Part shown: piece by piece, positions 10,600-21,108 of the stretch | How positions within the stretch are numbered: the stretch's first letter is position 1 | Layout of the letters: each line of letters begins with the position of its first letter | NCBI GenBank assembly: GCA_002869085.1 | Contig: PKTQ01000286.1 | Location: 1 to 37,271, forward strand | DNA: 37,271 nucleotides | Reading direction: 5' to 3' | From: Hyphomicrobiales bacterium | GTDB lineage: Bacteria > Pseudomonadota > Alphaproteobacteria > Rhizobiales > BM303 | Made by a program: the position numbers and the translations under genes | Notes under the pieces: generated by a model | What the model was told of the DNA's origin: nothing | Seen by the model: the letters and a program-made list of their open reading frames with translations, nothing else | Database searches by the model: none

Positions 10600-11148
10600 A
10601 TGTTTATCCAGACCGAAACCACGCCGAACCCGGCCACACTGAAATTCCTGCCCGGCCAGGATGTGCTCGGCCAGGGCTCGCAGGATTTCCGCAGCCCCGG
10701 CGAGGCCAGCATTTCCCCGCTGGCCAGCCGCCTGTTCGAGGTCGACGGCGTCATCGGCGTTTTTCTGGGCGCCGATTTCGTCTCGGTCACCAAGGCCGGC
10801 GGCGACTGGGACTATCTGAAGCCGGCGCTGCTCGGCGCCATCATGGAGCATTACCTCTCCGGCGCCCCGGTGATCGAAGGCGAGGGCGCCGCGATCGATG
10901 AGAGCTTCAACGCCTCCGATGCCGAAACCGTGGCCCAGATCAAGGAGCTGCTGGAAACCCGGGTGCGCCCGGCCGTGGCTCAGGACGGCGGCGACATCGT
11001 GTTCCAGGGCTTTCGCGAGGGCATTGTCTATCTGCACATGCAGGGCGCCTGCTCCGGCTGCCCCAGCTCGACCGCCACACTGAAAAACGGCATCGAGAAC
11101 CTGCTGCAGCATTTCCTGCCTGAAATCAAAGAAGTTCGGGCCGTCTGA
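10600..11148 (+). CDS. nfuA: NifU-family Fe-S scaffold protein (NfuA-like)
   Basis: MFIQTETTPNPATLKFLPG N-terminal Nfu domain and C-terminal GACSGCPSSTATLKNGIE (CxxC). Confidence 0.93.
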   Translation: MFIQTETTPNPATLKFLPGQDVLGQGSQDFRSPGEASISPLASRLFEVDGVIGVFLGADFVSVTKAGGDWDYLKPALLGAIMEHYLSGAPVIEGEGAAIDESFNASDAETVAQIKELLETRVRPAVAQDGGDIVFQGFREGIVYLHMQGACSGCPSSTATLKNGIENLLQHFLPEIKEVRAV

Positions 11149-11150
11149 TT

Positions 11151-11867
11151 TTGTCCCGGCTTCTGGCCATCGACACCACCACCGGCGCCTGTTCCGCCGC
11201 CCTTTATGAGCCGGCGGCCGGCACCATCGAGGCGGCGCGTTACAGGGCTATGCCCCGTGGCCATGCCGAGGCGCTGGCACCGATGGTGGCCGAGGTCATG
11301 GACGAGGCCGGCGCGGCGATGCGCGATGTGTCCCGCGTGGCCGTGACGGTGGGCCCCGGTACCTTCACCGGCTGCCGCATTGGCCTGGCTTTCGCCCGCG
11401 CTCTTGGCGCCGCGCTTGGCTGCCCGGTCATCGGTGTCTCGACCCTGCGGGCCATTGCCGCCAATGTGTTTCTGGGCGGCGACCCGGACGCCCCCCCGGT
11501 TGCCAGCGACATCGCCGCGCTGATGGATGCAAGGCGCGGCGAGCTATATCTGCAGCTTTTCGCCCAGGGTGGCGCCCCGCGCACCGCGCCCCGGCTCATC
11601 AAAGTGCTGGACGCGGTAGAGGAACTGGGGGGTGAGGGACTGATGCTCGCCGGCACCGGCGCCGATGTGCTGATCAATGCGGGCGCCGCCCCCGGCTGGA
11701 CCCGCGCCGCCGCGCCCGATTTTCCCGATGCCCGCCTCATCGCCCGCCTCGCCGCCGCCATGCCCGATCCGGACACCATGCCGGAGCCGCTTTATCTGCG
11801 GGCCCCCGATGCCAAGCTGCCGCAAAACAAGCCGCAATTGCGCGCGGGGCCGGCCCCCCTTGCCTGA
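11151..11867 (+). CDS. tsaB: tRNA threonylcarbamoyladenosine biosynthesis protein TsaB (TTG start)
   Basis: LLAIDTTTGACSAALYE, VGPGTFTGCRIGLAFARALG; followed by rimI. Confidence 0.93.
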   Translation: MSRLLAIDTTTGACSAALYEPAAGTIEAARYRAMPRGHAEALAPMVAEVMDEAGAAMRDVSRVAVTVGPGTFTGCRIGLAFARALGAALGCPVIGVSTLRAIAANVFLGGDPDAPPVASDIAALMDARRGELYLQLFAQGGAPRTAPRLIKVLDAVEELGGEGLMLAGTGADVLINAGAAPGWTRAAAPDFPDARLIARLAAAMPDPDTMPEPLYLRAPDAKLPQNKPQLRAGPAPLA

Positions 11868-12366
11868 TACTGCCGCCCCCGACACCGCCGCCCCTGACAC
11901 CGCCGCCATTCTGACCGCGCTGCCCGGCCATCTGGTCGGGGCCGATCTCGCCGCGGCGGCGGCGGTCCTGCACAGGGCCTGTTTTTCGCCCGGCTGGGAC
12001 CAGGCGGCGCTGGCGGCCCTGCTCGCCATGCCGGGGGCTGGCCTTTATGTGCTGAGCCGGGGCGAGGATGATGATCGGCTGGCCGCCATGCTGCTGGCCC
12101 GCGCGGCGGCGGACGAGGCGGAAATCATCACCCTCTGCGTCGATCCTTCCTGCCGCGGCAACGGTTTCGGCAAGCGTCTGATCCGCGAGATGGGCGAGCA
12201 TCTCGGCCGCGATGGCGTCCGCACCCTGTTTCTGGAAGTGGCCGATGGTAACCGGGCCGCCAAAGCGCTCTACCGCGATTGCGGTTTCCGGGTTATCGGC
12301 CGCCGCCGCGCCTATTATGCGGACGGCGACGATGCCATAATCATGCGCCGCGCCGATATGATTTGA
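11860..12366 (+). CDS. rimI: ribosomal protein alanine N-acetyltransferase (GNAT)
   Basis: LCVDPSCRGNGFGKRLI, LEVADGNRAAKALYRDCGF; probable TTG start overlapping tsaB stop by 8 nt. Confidence 0.88.
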   Translation: MPDTAAPDTAAPDTAAILTALPGHLVGADLAAAAAVLHRACFSPGWDQAALAALLAMPGAGLYVLSRGEDDDRLAAMLLARAAADEAEIITLCVDPSCRGNGFGKRLIREMGEHLGRDGVRTLFLEVADGNRAAKALYRDCGFRVIGRRRAYYADGDDAIIMRRADMI

Positions 12367-12381
12367 AGACATGATCTGAAA

Positions 12382-12398
12382 TTGCTACACATTAGCAA
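12382..12398. promoter_or_regulatory. inverted repeat TTGCTA-CACAT-TAGCAA upstream of fur
   Basis: Perfect 6-bp arms 33 bp upstream of the fur-family ATG; candidate autoregulatory operator. Confidence 0.5.
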
Positions 12399-12430
12399 AT
12401 CACCGAGGAACTTTTGAGCCGGATAGCACC

Positions 12431-12853
12431 ATGAGCGGACAAGCCATCAGCAAGATTGAGAAACTGTGCATCGATAAAAACATGCGCATGACCGAGCAAC
12501 GCCGGGTCATTGCCCGGGTGCTGTCCTCGGCCAAGGACCATCCCGATGTGGAGGAGGTCTATCGCCGCACCGCCAAGATCGACCAGAAGATATCGATCGC
12601 CACGGTCTATCGCACCGTGCGCCTGTTCGAGGAGGCCGGCATTCTGGAGCGCCATGATTTCCGCGATGGCCGCGCCCGCTACGAGCTGGCCGAATCCCAT
12701 CATCACGACCATCTGATCGATCTTGAGACAGGCAATGTGATCGAGTTCCAGAGCGACGAGATCGAACGCCTGCAGGAAAAAATCGCCGCCGAGCTTGGTT
12801 TCGAACTGGTCGATCACCGGCTCGAGCTCTATGGCTCGCCCAAAAAGGGCTGA
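12431..12853 (+). CDS. fur: Fur family transcriptional regulator
   Basis: MRMTEQRRVIARVL...HPDVEEVYRR...ISIATVYRTVRLFEEAGI...HHHDHLIDLETGNVIEF. Confidence 0.92.
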   Translation: MSGQAISKIEKLCIDKNMRMTEQRRVIARVLSSAKDHPDVEEVYRRTAKIDQKISIATVYRTVRLFEEAGILERHDFRDGRARYELAESHHHDHLIDLETGNVIEFQSDEIERLQEKIAAELGFELVDHRLELYGSPKKG

Positions 12854-12905
12854 CCCGTTGATGTCCGGCTCACTCCGTTCCCGCCGTTCCGGTTGCTGAA
12901 GGCCG

Positions 12906-13715
12906 ATGTCCCGCCTGCGCGGCACCGCCCTGGCCGCCGGCTATCTCGGCCTGACCCTGCCCTCCATGCTGGTGCAGGCGCTGCTGCTGAAATCGGGCTC
13001 GCGCCTGCAGGCCTCATTCCCCATGTATTACCACCGGGCGGTGACCCGCATGCTCGGCATCCGCGTCCATGTTGAGGGCGCGCTGCCCAAAGCCGGGCCG
13101 GTGCTGATCGCCGCCAATCATGTCTCCTGGCTCGACATTCCGGTGATGAGCACGGTGATGCCCCTGTCCTTCGTCGCCAAGAGCGATGTCGCCGCCTGGC
13201 CGTTTTTCGGCTGGCTGGCCAAATTGCAGCGCTCGGTGTTCATCGACCGCACCCGCCGGGTGCGGGCCATGCACCAGAAGGCCGAGATCGAAAAGCGCCT
13301 GTCCGCCGGCGATGTGCTGGTGCTGTTCGCCGAGGGCACCAGTTCCGACGGCAACCGGGTTCTGCCTTTCCGCAGCGCCCTGCTGTCCGCCGCCGGGGCG
13401 GATGGCCAGGATGGCGGCCCGCCGGTCTACCCGGTGTCCATTGCCTATACCCATCGCTGGGGCCTGCCCATGGGGGTGCAGGGCCGCCCCGAATATGCCT
13501 GGTATGGCGACATGGAATTGCTGCCCCATCTGTGGAACGTGTTCAAGCGCGGGCCGATCGATGTCACGGTGTGTTTCCACCCTCCCGAAACCGTGGGCAG
13601 CGCCGGCGGTCGCAAGGCACTGGCCGAGCTGTGCCGCCAGCGCGTGCGCGGCGGCCTGGCCGAGGCCCTCACCGGGCGCCGCGCCGCGCCGGCCGAGCGC
13701 GCGGCTGGCGCATGA
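12906..13715 (+). CDS. plsC: lysophospholipid (1-acyl-sn-glycerol-3-phosphate) acyltransferase
   Basis: NHVSWLDIPV (HX4D) and FAEGTSSDG motifs. Confidence 0.9.
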   Translation: MSRLRGTALAAGYLGLTLPSMLVQALLLKSGSRLQASFPMYYHRAVTRMLGIRVHVEGALPKAGPVLIAANHVSWLDIPVMSTVMPLSFVAKSDVAAWPFFGWLAKLQRSVFIDRTRRVRAMHQKAEIEKRLSAGDVLVLFAEGTSSDGNRVLPFRSALLSAAGADGQDGGPPVYPVSIAYTHRWGLPMGVQGRPEYAWYGDMELLPHLWNVFKRGPIDVTVCFHPPETVGSAGGRKALAELCRQRVRGGLAEALTGRRAAPAERAAGA

Positions 13716-13782
13716 GTGTTTTCTTGTCTATATGGGGGCAGGCGGCCCGCATAGGGCGGGCGCCAATGTGTGACGGACGGAT

Positions 13783-15174
13783 ATGCCAGTGAGCCGCAAA
13801 CTGTTTATCAAAACCTTCGGCTGCCAGATGAATGTCTATGATTCTGGCCGCATGTCCGATGCGCTGGCCGCGTCGGGCTATGTGGAGGCCGCCAGTCCGG
13901 ATGAGGCGGATCTGGTGATCCTGAACACCTGCCACATCCGCGAAAAGGCGGCGGAAAAAGTGTTTTCCGAATTGGGCCGGCTGCGGCTGCTCAAATCCCG
14001 CCGCCTTGAAGAGGGCCGGCGGATGATCATCGGCGTCGCCGGCTGTGTCGCCCAGGCCCAGGGCGAGGAAATTCTCGACCGGGCCCCGGTGGTGGATCTG
14101 GTGCTCGGCCCTCAGGCCTATCACAAGCTGCCGGAAATCGAGCAGCGCGTGCGCTCCGGCGAGCGGGTGATCGAGATGGATTTCCCCGCCGAGGAAAAAT
14201 TTGAGCGCCTTCGCGGGGTCGATCGCCGCGCCGCCGCCGCCCCGGTCAGCGCCTTTCTGGCGGTGCAGGAGGGCTGCGATAAATTCTGCACTTTCTGCGT
14301 GGTGCCCTATACGCGCGGCGCCGAATATTCCCGCCCCAGCGGACAGATTCTCGAAGAGGCCCGCAAACTGGCCGGGCAGGGGGTGCGCGAGATCACCCTG
14401 CTGGGCCAGAACGTCAATGCCTGGAGCGGGGGCGGCGAGCATGGCGGTAACTGGCGGCTGGCGGATCTGCTGGGGGCGGTGGCGGCACTGCCCGGCATCG
14501 AGCGCCTGCGCTACACCACCAGCCATCCGCGCGACATGGATGACAGCCTGATCGAGGCCCATGGCGCGCTGCCCCAGCTCATGCCCTATCTGCATCTGCC
14601 GGTGCAGTCGGGCTCGGACCGGATTTTGCAGGCCATGAACCGGCGCCATAATGCCGAAGATTACTTACGCATTCTCGAGCGGGTGCGCCGCGCCCGCCCC
14701 GGCATTGCGCTCGCCTCTGATTTTATCGTCGGCTTTCCCGGTGAGACCGATGCGGATTTCGAGGCCACCATGGATCTGGTGCGCGAGGTGAACTACGCCC
14801 AGTCCTATTCCTTCAAATACAGCCCCCGGCCCGGCACCCCGGCGGCCGAGCGCGATGATCAGGTCGATGAAGCGCTGAAGGCCGAGCGCCTGGAGCGCCT
14901 GCAGACCCTGATCAACGCTCAGCAGCTTGCCTTCAATGCCGCCTGCGAGGGCCGTGAAATGGCGGTGCTGTTCGACCGCCCCGGCCGCCGTCCCGGCCAG
15001 ATGGCGGGCCGCTCGCCCTATCTGCAGGCGGTTCATGCCGAGGCCGGCCCCGAGCTGGCCGGGCAGGTCGCCCGCGTGCGCATCGTCAATGCCGGCGCCA
15101 ACAGCCTGACGGCGGAACTGGCCGGACCGGCCGCCGCCACCCGCAAGGAGGCAGAGCTTGAAATCCGATCCTGA
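13783..15174 (+). CDS. miaB: tRNA-2-methylthio-N6-dimethylallyladenosine synthase MiaB
   Basis: [14 protein letters not shown], radical [19 protein letters not shown]-terminal TRAM-like domain. Confidence 0.96.
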   Translation: MPVSRKLFIKTFGCQMNVYDSGRMSDALAASGYVEAASPDEADLVILNTCHIREKAAEKVFSELGRLRLLKSRRLEEGRRMIIGVAGCVAQAQGEEILDRAPVVDLVLGPQAYHKLPEIEQRVRSGERVIEMDFPAEEKFERLRGVDRRAAAAPVSAFLAVQEGCDKFCTFCVVPYTRGAEYSRPSGQILEEARKLAGQGVREITLLGQNVNAWSGGGEHGGNWRLADLLGAVAALPGIERLRYTTSHPRDMDDSLIEAHGALPQLMPYLHLPVQSGSDRILQAMNRRHNAEDYLRILERVRRARPGIALASDFIVGFPGETDADFEATMDLVREVNYAQSYSFKYSPRPGTPAAERDDQVDEALKAERLERLQTLINAQQLAFNAACEGREMAVLFDRPGRRPGQMAGRSPYLQAVHAEAGPELAGQVARVRIVNAGANSLTAELAGPAAATRKEAELEIRS

Positions 15175-16120
15175 TGTCCTGACCGTCAGTTTTGACGACA
15201 ACCGGGTTCTGAGCCAGATATTGGGCGAGCATGACCGCCATCTCGCCCTGATCGAGGAGCGCCTCGGCATTGCCGCCAGCCCGCGCGGCAATCTGTTGTC
15301 CCTGCGCGGCAATCCCGAGGCGCTCGCCCAGGCCTCGGCGGTGTTCGAGCGTTTGCGCGCCCGGCTTGAGGGCGGCCATCACATCGCCATGGCCGATGTG
15401 GAGGGCGCCATCCGCATGGCGGCCCGGCCGCCGGACGATGCGGACGGCGCCGAGCTCAGGACCCGCAAGCGGGTGATCACCCCGCGCTCGCCCATGCAGG
15501 CGGCCTATCTGAAGGCCATTCAGGATAAGATTCTGGTGTTTGCCGCCGGTCCGGCCGGCACCGGCAAGACCTATCTGGCGGCGGTGGCGGCGGCCTCGGC
15601 GCTGGAGCGCGGCTTTGTCGATCGCATCGTGCTGTCGCGCCCGGCGGTCGAAGCCGGCGAGCGGCTTGGCTTCCTGCCCGGCGACATGCGCGAAAAGGTC
15701 GATCCCTATCTGCGCCCGCTTTATGATGCGCTCTATGACTGCATGCCGGCGGCCCAGGTCGAGCGCGGCATTGAATCCGGTCAGATTGAAATCGCCCCGC
15801 TCGCCTTCATGCGCGGCCGCACCCTCAACCATGCCTTCGTCATTCTCGATGAGGCCCAGAACTGCACCCCGATGCAGATGAAGATGTTTCTCACCCGCCT
15901 CGGTGAGGGCAGCCATATGGTGGTCACCGGCGACCCCAGCCAGATCGATCTGCCCGGCGGCGGCGAATCCGGCCTGGTGCAGGCGATGAATCTGTTGCAC
16001 ACCGAAAGCCAGATCGCCCAGATCCGGTTCAGCAAGGCCGATGTGGTCCGCCATCCGCTGGTCAGCCGCATCGTCGAGGCCTATGACCGCGCGGACGCGG
16101 CCCGGAAAAACGCCGAATGA
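15158..16120 (+). CDS. PhoH family ATPase (TTG start, overlaps miaB end)
   Basis: Walker [41 protein letters not shown]. Confidence 0.93.
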   Translation: MKSDPDVLTVSFDDNRVLSQILGEHDRHLALIEERLGIAASPRGNLLSLRGNPEALAQASAVFERLRARLEGGHHIAMADVEGAIRMAARPPDDADGAELRTRKRVITPRSPMQAAYLKAIQDKILVFAAGPAGTGKTYLAAVAAASALERGFVDRIVLSRPAVEAGERLGFLPGDMREKVDPYLRPLYDALYDCMPAAQVERGIESGQIEIAPLAFMRGRTLNHAFVILDEAQNCTPMQMKMFLTRLGEGSHMVVTGDPSQIDLPGGGESGLVQAMNLLHTESQIAQIRFSKADVVRHPLVSRIVEAYDRADAARKNAE

Positions 16121-16608
16121 CCATGCCGGCCGCCCTCACCATCGATATCGCCTTTGACGACGCCGGCTGGCCCGGCCCACCGGCATTGGAGGCGTTGGCG
16201 CGCAAGGTTCTTGCGCTCGCCTGGGCGCGGGCGCGGCGCGGCGCCGATAGCGAGGTCGCGGTGCTGTTTTCCTCCGATGAGCGCGTGCGCGGGCTCAATC
16301 GTGACTTTCGCGCACAGGACAAACCGACCAATGTGCTGTCCTTCCCGGCCGGGGAGGCGCCCGCCGTCCTGCCGGGGCCGCGCCCGCTTGGCGACATCGT
16401 GCTGGCTTTTGAGACCACCTCGTGCGAGGCCGGCGAGGCGGGCCGGGCGCTGGAGGCCCATGCCGCCCATCTGGTGGTGCATGGTTTTCTGCATTTGTTA
16501 GGATATGATCATCAGGATGATTCGCAGGCTGCACAGATGGAGCGGGAAGAAACCCTGATCCTGGCCGAAGCCGGCTTTGATGATCCTTACAGGTTGAACC
16601 ATGTCTGA
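16117..16608 (+). CDS. ybeY: rRNA maturation RNase YbeY
   Basis: HLVVHGFLHLLGYDH metal-binding motif; ATGA overlap with phoH. Confidence 0.95.
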   Translation: MTMPAALTIDIAFDDAGWPGPPALEALARKVLALAWARARRGADSEVAVLFSSDERVRGLNRDFRAQDKPTNVLSFPAGEAPAVLPGPRPLGDIVLAFETTSCEAGEAGRALEAHAAHLVVHGFLHLLGYDHQDDSQAAQMEREETLILAEAGFDDPYRLNHV

Positions 16609-17587
16609 AACCGATAGCCAGTCCCGGGAGCACGAATCGATCTGGGAGCGGGCCGCGCATCTGATCCGCCATGCCCTGCGCATCGGCGACCCGGCCAAAT
16701 TACGCGAGGATCTGCAAGCCACATTGGAGGAAGACCAGGAGGACGAGGATACCTTCTCCGCCTCCGAGCGCGCCATGATGCGCAACATCCTGCGTTTTTC
16801 CGAGGTCAAGGTCGAGGATGTGATGGTGCCCCGCGCCGATATCATCGCGGTGGAGGATACCGCCAGCCTCGACGAGTTGCTGCGCACCTTCCGCTCCGCC
16901 GGCCATTCGCGCCTGCCGATGTTTCATGAAACCCTCGATGACCCGCGCGGTTTCATCCATATCAAGGATCTGCTCGGCTGGCTGATGGACAAGGCCGGCG
17001 CCGGTTCCGACGGCGGAGAGCATGCCGAAGCGCCCGATTTCAGCGCCATCGGCTTTTCCGACCCCATCAGCCGTCTCGGCATCAACCGGCCGATCCTCTA
17101 TGTGCCGCCCTCCATGCTGGTGGCGGATCTGCTGCTGAAAATGCAAAGCGGCCGCCTGCATCTGGCCATCGTGGTGGATGAATATGGCGGCACCGACGGT
17201 CTGGTGTCGATCGAGGATCTGGTCGAGGAAATCGTCGGCGAGATCGAGGATGAGCATGATGCGGTTGACGGGCCGATGATCCGCGAGGAAGGCCCATCGG
17301 TCTATATGGCCGACGCCCGCACCCCGATCGAGGAGCTTGAGGAACTGGTCGGCATCGATTTGCTGCCCGATGAGCGCGACGAGGACACCGACACGCTGGG
17401 CGGGCTGATCTCCTCGCTGGCCGGGCGTATCCCGGTGCGCGGCGAGCTGATCTTTCATGAGGCGGGGCTGGAGTTTGAAATTCTGGAAGGGGATTTGCGC
17501 CGGGTCAAATGCGTGCGGGTGCGTCTCAAGCCGCCCTCAAGCCGCAAACAGCCCCCCGCCGAGCCCGCGGCGACCGGGGATGATTGA
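16601..17587 (+). CDS. CorC/HlyC family protein with CBS domain pair
   Basis: [49 protein letters not shown]. Confidence 0.93.
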   Translation: MSETDSQSREHESIWERAAHLIRHALRIGDPAKLREDLQATLEEDQEDEDTFSASERAMMRNILRFSEVKVEDVMVPRADIIAVEDTASLDELLRTFRSAGHSRLPMFHETLDDPRGFIHIKDLLGWLMDKAGAGSDGGEHAEAPDFSAIGFSDPISRLGINRPILYVPPSMLVADLLLKMQSGRLHLAIVVDEYGGTDGLVSIEDLVEEIVGEIEDEHDAVDGPMIREEGPSVYMADARTPIEELEELVGIDLLPDERDEDTDTLGGLISSLAGRIPVRGELIFHEAGLEFEILEGDLRRVKCVRVRLKPPSSRKQPPAEPAATGDD

Positions 17588-19181
17588 GAACATTGCCGTC
17601 CGTCTGACCAGCCTGTGGGGCTGGCGGCGCCTTGCCATGGCCGCCCTGATGGGCGCGCTTTCGGCCCTGGCCATGCCGCCCTTCTTTGCCTTTCCGGTGC
17701 TGTTTCTGACCCTGCCGGGGCTGATCTGGCTGCTCGACGGCGCCAGCGAGGGCGAGGGCGGGCGCATCGGGCCGGCGCTTGGCGCCGCCTTTGCCATTGG
17801 CTGGGCCTTCGGCATGGGCTATTTCCTGGCCGGCACCTATTGGATCGGCGCGCCCTTTCTGGTCGAGTTCGATAGCTTCGGCTGGGCCATGCCGCTGGCG
17901 CTGGTGCTGTTTCCGGCCGGGTTGGCCCTGTTCCCGGCCCTGGCCTGTGCCGGCGCCCGGCTCTATTGGAAGCCCGGCTGGCCCCGCATCGTGGTGCTGG
18001 CGCTGGCCTGGACCCTGGCGGGGCTGCTGCGCGGCCACATCTTCACCGGCCTGCCCTGGAACCTGATCGGTTACGGCTTCACCGGTTCGCCGCAATTGCT
18101 GCAATCGGTCAGCGTTATCGGCATTTACGGCCTCACCCTGCTGGCGGTGCTGCTATCGGGCGCGCCCGCCGCGCTCGGCGATGTCGATCCCGCCGCGTCG
18201 GGGGCCCGCCCCTGGTTGTTTCCGGCGCTGATGGTGGCGGTGTTCGCGCTGCTGTTCGCCGGCGGCGCCCTCAGGCTGTCCGGCGCACCCGCCGCCTATG
18301 TCGATGGGGTTTCGCTGCGCATCGTCCATCCCAATATCGACCAGATCGAGAAATGGAAGCCCGAAAACCGCAACCGCATTTTGGAGCTGATGCTGGATCT
18401 CAGCGACCGGGCGGTCTCGCCGGAGCATTCCGGCGTCGCGGATGCCAATGTGCTGATCTGGCCGGAAGTGGCGCTGCCGTTTCTATTGCTGGAGGATGAC
18501 AACGCCCGCTCAGCGATCGCCGCCCTGCTGCCGCCCCAGACCCGCCTGTTCACCGGCGCCATCATCCGCGAAAAGGTGGCGGCCGGCCAGCCGGCGAAAT
18601 TCTACAATGGGCTGCTGGTCATCGATGACACGGGCGCGCTGACCGGGCGCTATGACAAGGTGCATCTGGTGCCGTTTGGCGAGTTTCTGCCCTTTCAGGA
18701 AGCGCTGGAAAGCATCGGCCTGCGCCAGCTCACTCGTTTGCGCGGCGGCTTCACCCCGGGGCCGGGGCCAAAAGTCATGGCAATGGAAGGCCTGCCCCCC
18801 TTCAGCCCGCTGGTGTGTTACGAGGCGATCTTTCCCGGCGCCGTCACCCCGCCGGGGGCGCGCCCCGCCTGGCTGCTGAATGTCACCAATGATGCCTGGT
18901 TTGGGAACAGTACCGGGCCGCGCCAGCATTTTCAGCAGGCGCGGGTGCGGGCTGTCGAGGAGGGTCTGCCGCTGGTGCGCGCCGCCAATGCCGGCATCTC
19001 GGCGGTGATCGACCCCTATGGCCGGATAATCCGCGCCATGGGGATGAACCGGCGCGGCGTGGTGGATTCGGCTCTGCCGGCCGCCTTGCCGACGACTGTT
19101 TTCGCCCGTTTCGGCCTGATTCCCCTATTTATTTTCATAGGGGGGCTTAGTGGCTTGTTATTCATATCCAGACGGGGATAA
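17580..19181 (+). CDS. lnt: apolipoprotein N-acyltransferase
   Basis: Multi-TM N-terminus plus nitrilase domain with WPEVALPF (Glu), YDKVHLVPFGEFLPF (Lys), PLVCYEAIFP (Cys). Confidence 0.94.
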   Translation: MIENIAVRLTSLWGWRRLAMAALMGALSALAMPPFFAFPVLFLTLPGLIWLLDGASEGEGGRIGPALGAAFAIGWAFGMGYFLAGTYWIGAPFLVEFDSFGWAMPLALVLFPAGLALFPALACAGARLYWKPGWPRIVVLALAWTLAGLLRGHIFTGLPWNLIGYGFTGSPQLLQSVSVIGIYGLTLLAVLLSGAPAALGDVDPAASGARPWLFPALMVAVFALLFAGGALRLSGAPAAYVDGVSLRIVHPNIDQIEKWKPENRNRILELMLDLSDRAVSPEHSGVADANVLIWPEVALPFLLLEDDNARSAIAALLPPQTRLFTGAIIREKVAAGQPAKFYNGLLVIDDTGALTGRYDKVHLVPFGEFLPFQEALESIGLRQLTRLRGGFTPGPGPKVMAMEGLPPFSPLVCYEAIFPGAVTPPGARPAWLLNVTNDAWFGNSTGPRQHFQQARVRAVEEGLPLVRAANAGISAVIDPYGRIIRAMGMNRRGVVDSALPAALPTTVFARFGLIPLFIFIGGLSGLLFISRRG

Positions 19182-19262
19182 AATGCGGGATGGATCGGGC
19201 TTTCATTTTGTAATATAACGGAAGTCTTAAATTTGCAGCCGGTTTTTTAGCGCTGAGTGCGC

Positions 19263-19291
19263 TTGACCCGAACGGAGCGGGCGGATAGAAC
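19263..19291 (+). promoter_or_regulatory. putative sigma-70 promoter for the HTH gene
   Basis: TTGACC-N17-TAGAAC, flanked by CGAACGG/CCGTTCG inverted repeat (19269-19275 / 19295-19301). Confidence 0.55.
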
Positions 19292-19308
19292 AGCCCGTTC
19301 GAGAATGG

Positions 19309-19773
19309 ATGCGGTTAGAAATGAGCAATTCCATGAGTAACGAGTCAAATGAGAAAATGATCACGAAACAACCCCATCACGTAGATGTGCATGTCGGCGG
19401 GCGCGTCAAACAGCGCCGCTTGCTGCGCGGATTGAGTCAGGAACAGCTGGGCACCAGCCTTGGTCTGACATTTCAGCAAGTCCAGAAATATGAAAAAGGC
19501 ACCAACCGGATCAGTTCCAGCCGGTTGTGGGAAATCGCCACCATTCTCGGTGTTCCGATCAGCTTCTTCTATGAAGGGCTGAAGGAAAAGGCCAATGCCG
19601 CCGGTTTTGCCGAACAGTCTCAGGACCCGTTCGTGTCGGCAGCCTCGAGCACCGAAGGGCTGAAGCTGAACCGCTATTTCATCCAGATCACCGATGCTCA
19701 GGTCCGACACAAGGTCCTCGAACTGGTGAAGACCCTGGCCAAGGCCAGCCAGTCGGCCACTGAGAAGAAATGA
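19309..19773 (+). CDS. XRE family helix-turn-helix transcriptional regulator
   Basis: GGRVKQRRLLRGLSQEQLGTSLGLTFQQVQKYEKGTNRISSSRLWEIATIL. Start could be 19309 or 19321. Confidence 0.9.
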   Translation: MRLEMSNSMSNESNEKMITKQPHHVDVHVGGRVKQRRLLRGLSQEQLGTSLGLTFQQVQKYEKGTNRISSSRLWEIATILGVPISFFYEGLKEKANAAGFAEQSQDPFVSAASSTEGLKLNRYFIQITDAQVRHKVLELVKTLAKASQSATEKK

Positions 19774-19810
19774 TGCGGTTCTGGCGGCTGCGGGGCGGGC
19801 AAAGAAACAC

Positions 19811-19840
19811 TTGACGCTCCACCCGTGATCTGCTTGTTAC
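19811..19840 (+). promoter_or_regulatory. putative sigma-70 promoter for metK
   Basis: TTGACG-N18-TGTTAC. Confidence 0.4.
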
Positions 19841-19930
19841 AGCGCTGTGCATTTTTGTCAGCTCTTCAGGATAATTATGCGCTGACGTCAGCAAATCCCC
19901 ATCTAGCTTCAAGCGGCTCAGTGTTTTTCC

Positions 19931-21100
<1,170 letters not shown>

Positions 21101-21108
21101 ACCGCGTC

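Noticed and set aside
13743-13762. GCCCGC-ATAGG-GCGGGC hairpin before miaB
   Set aside because: Short GC-rich stem expected by chance at this GC content; no supporting context.
19122-19143. Inverted repeat CCCCTAT-N8-ATAGGGG
   Set aside because: Lies inside the lnt coding sequence near its end and has no T-tract; weak evidence for function.
19811-19930. Known SAM-II or SAM/SAH riboswitch upstream of metK
   Set aside because: The CUGACGU fragment is reminiscent, but I could not assemble the conserved pseudoknot core by eye; left as palindromes needing an Infernal search.
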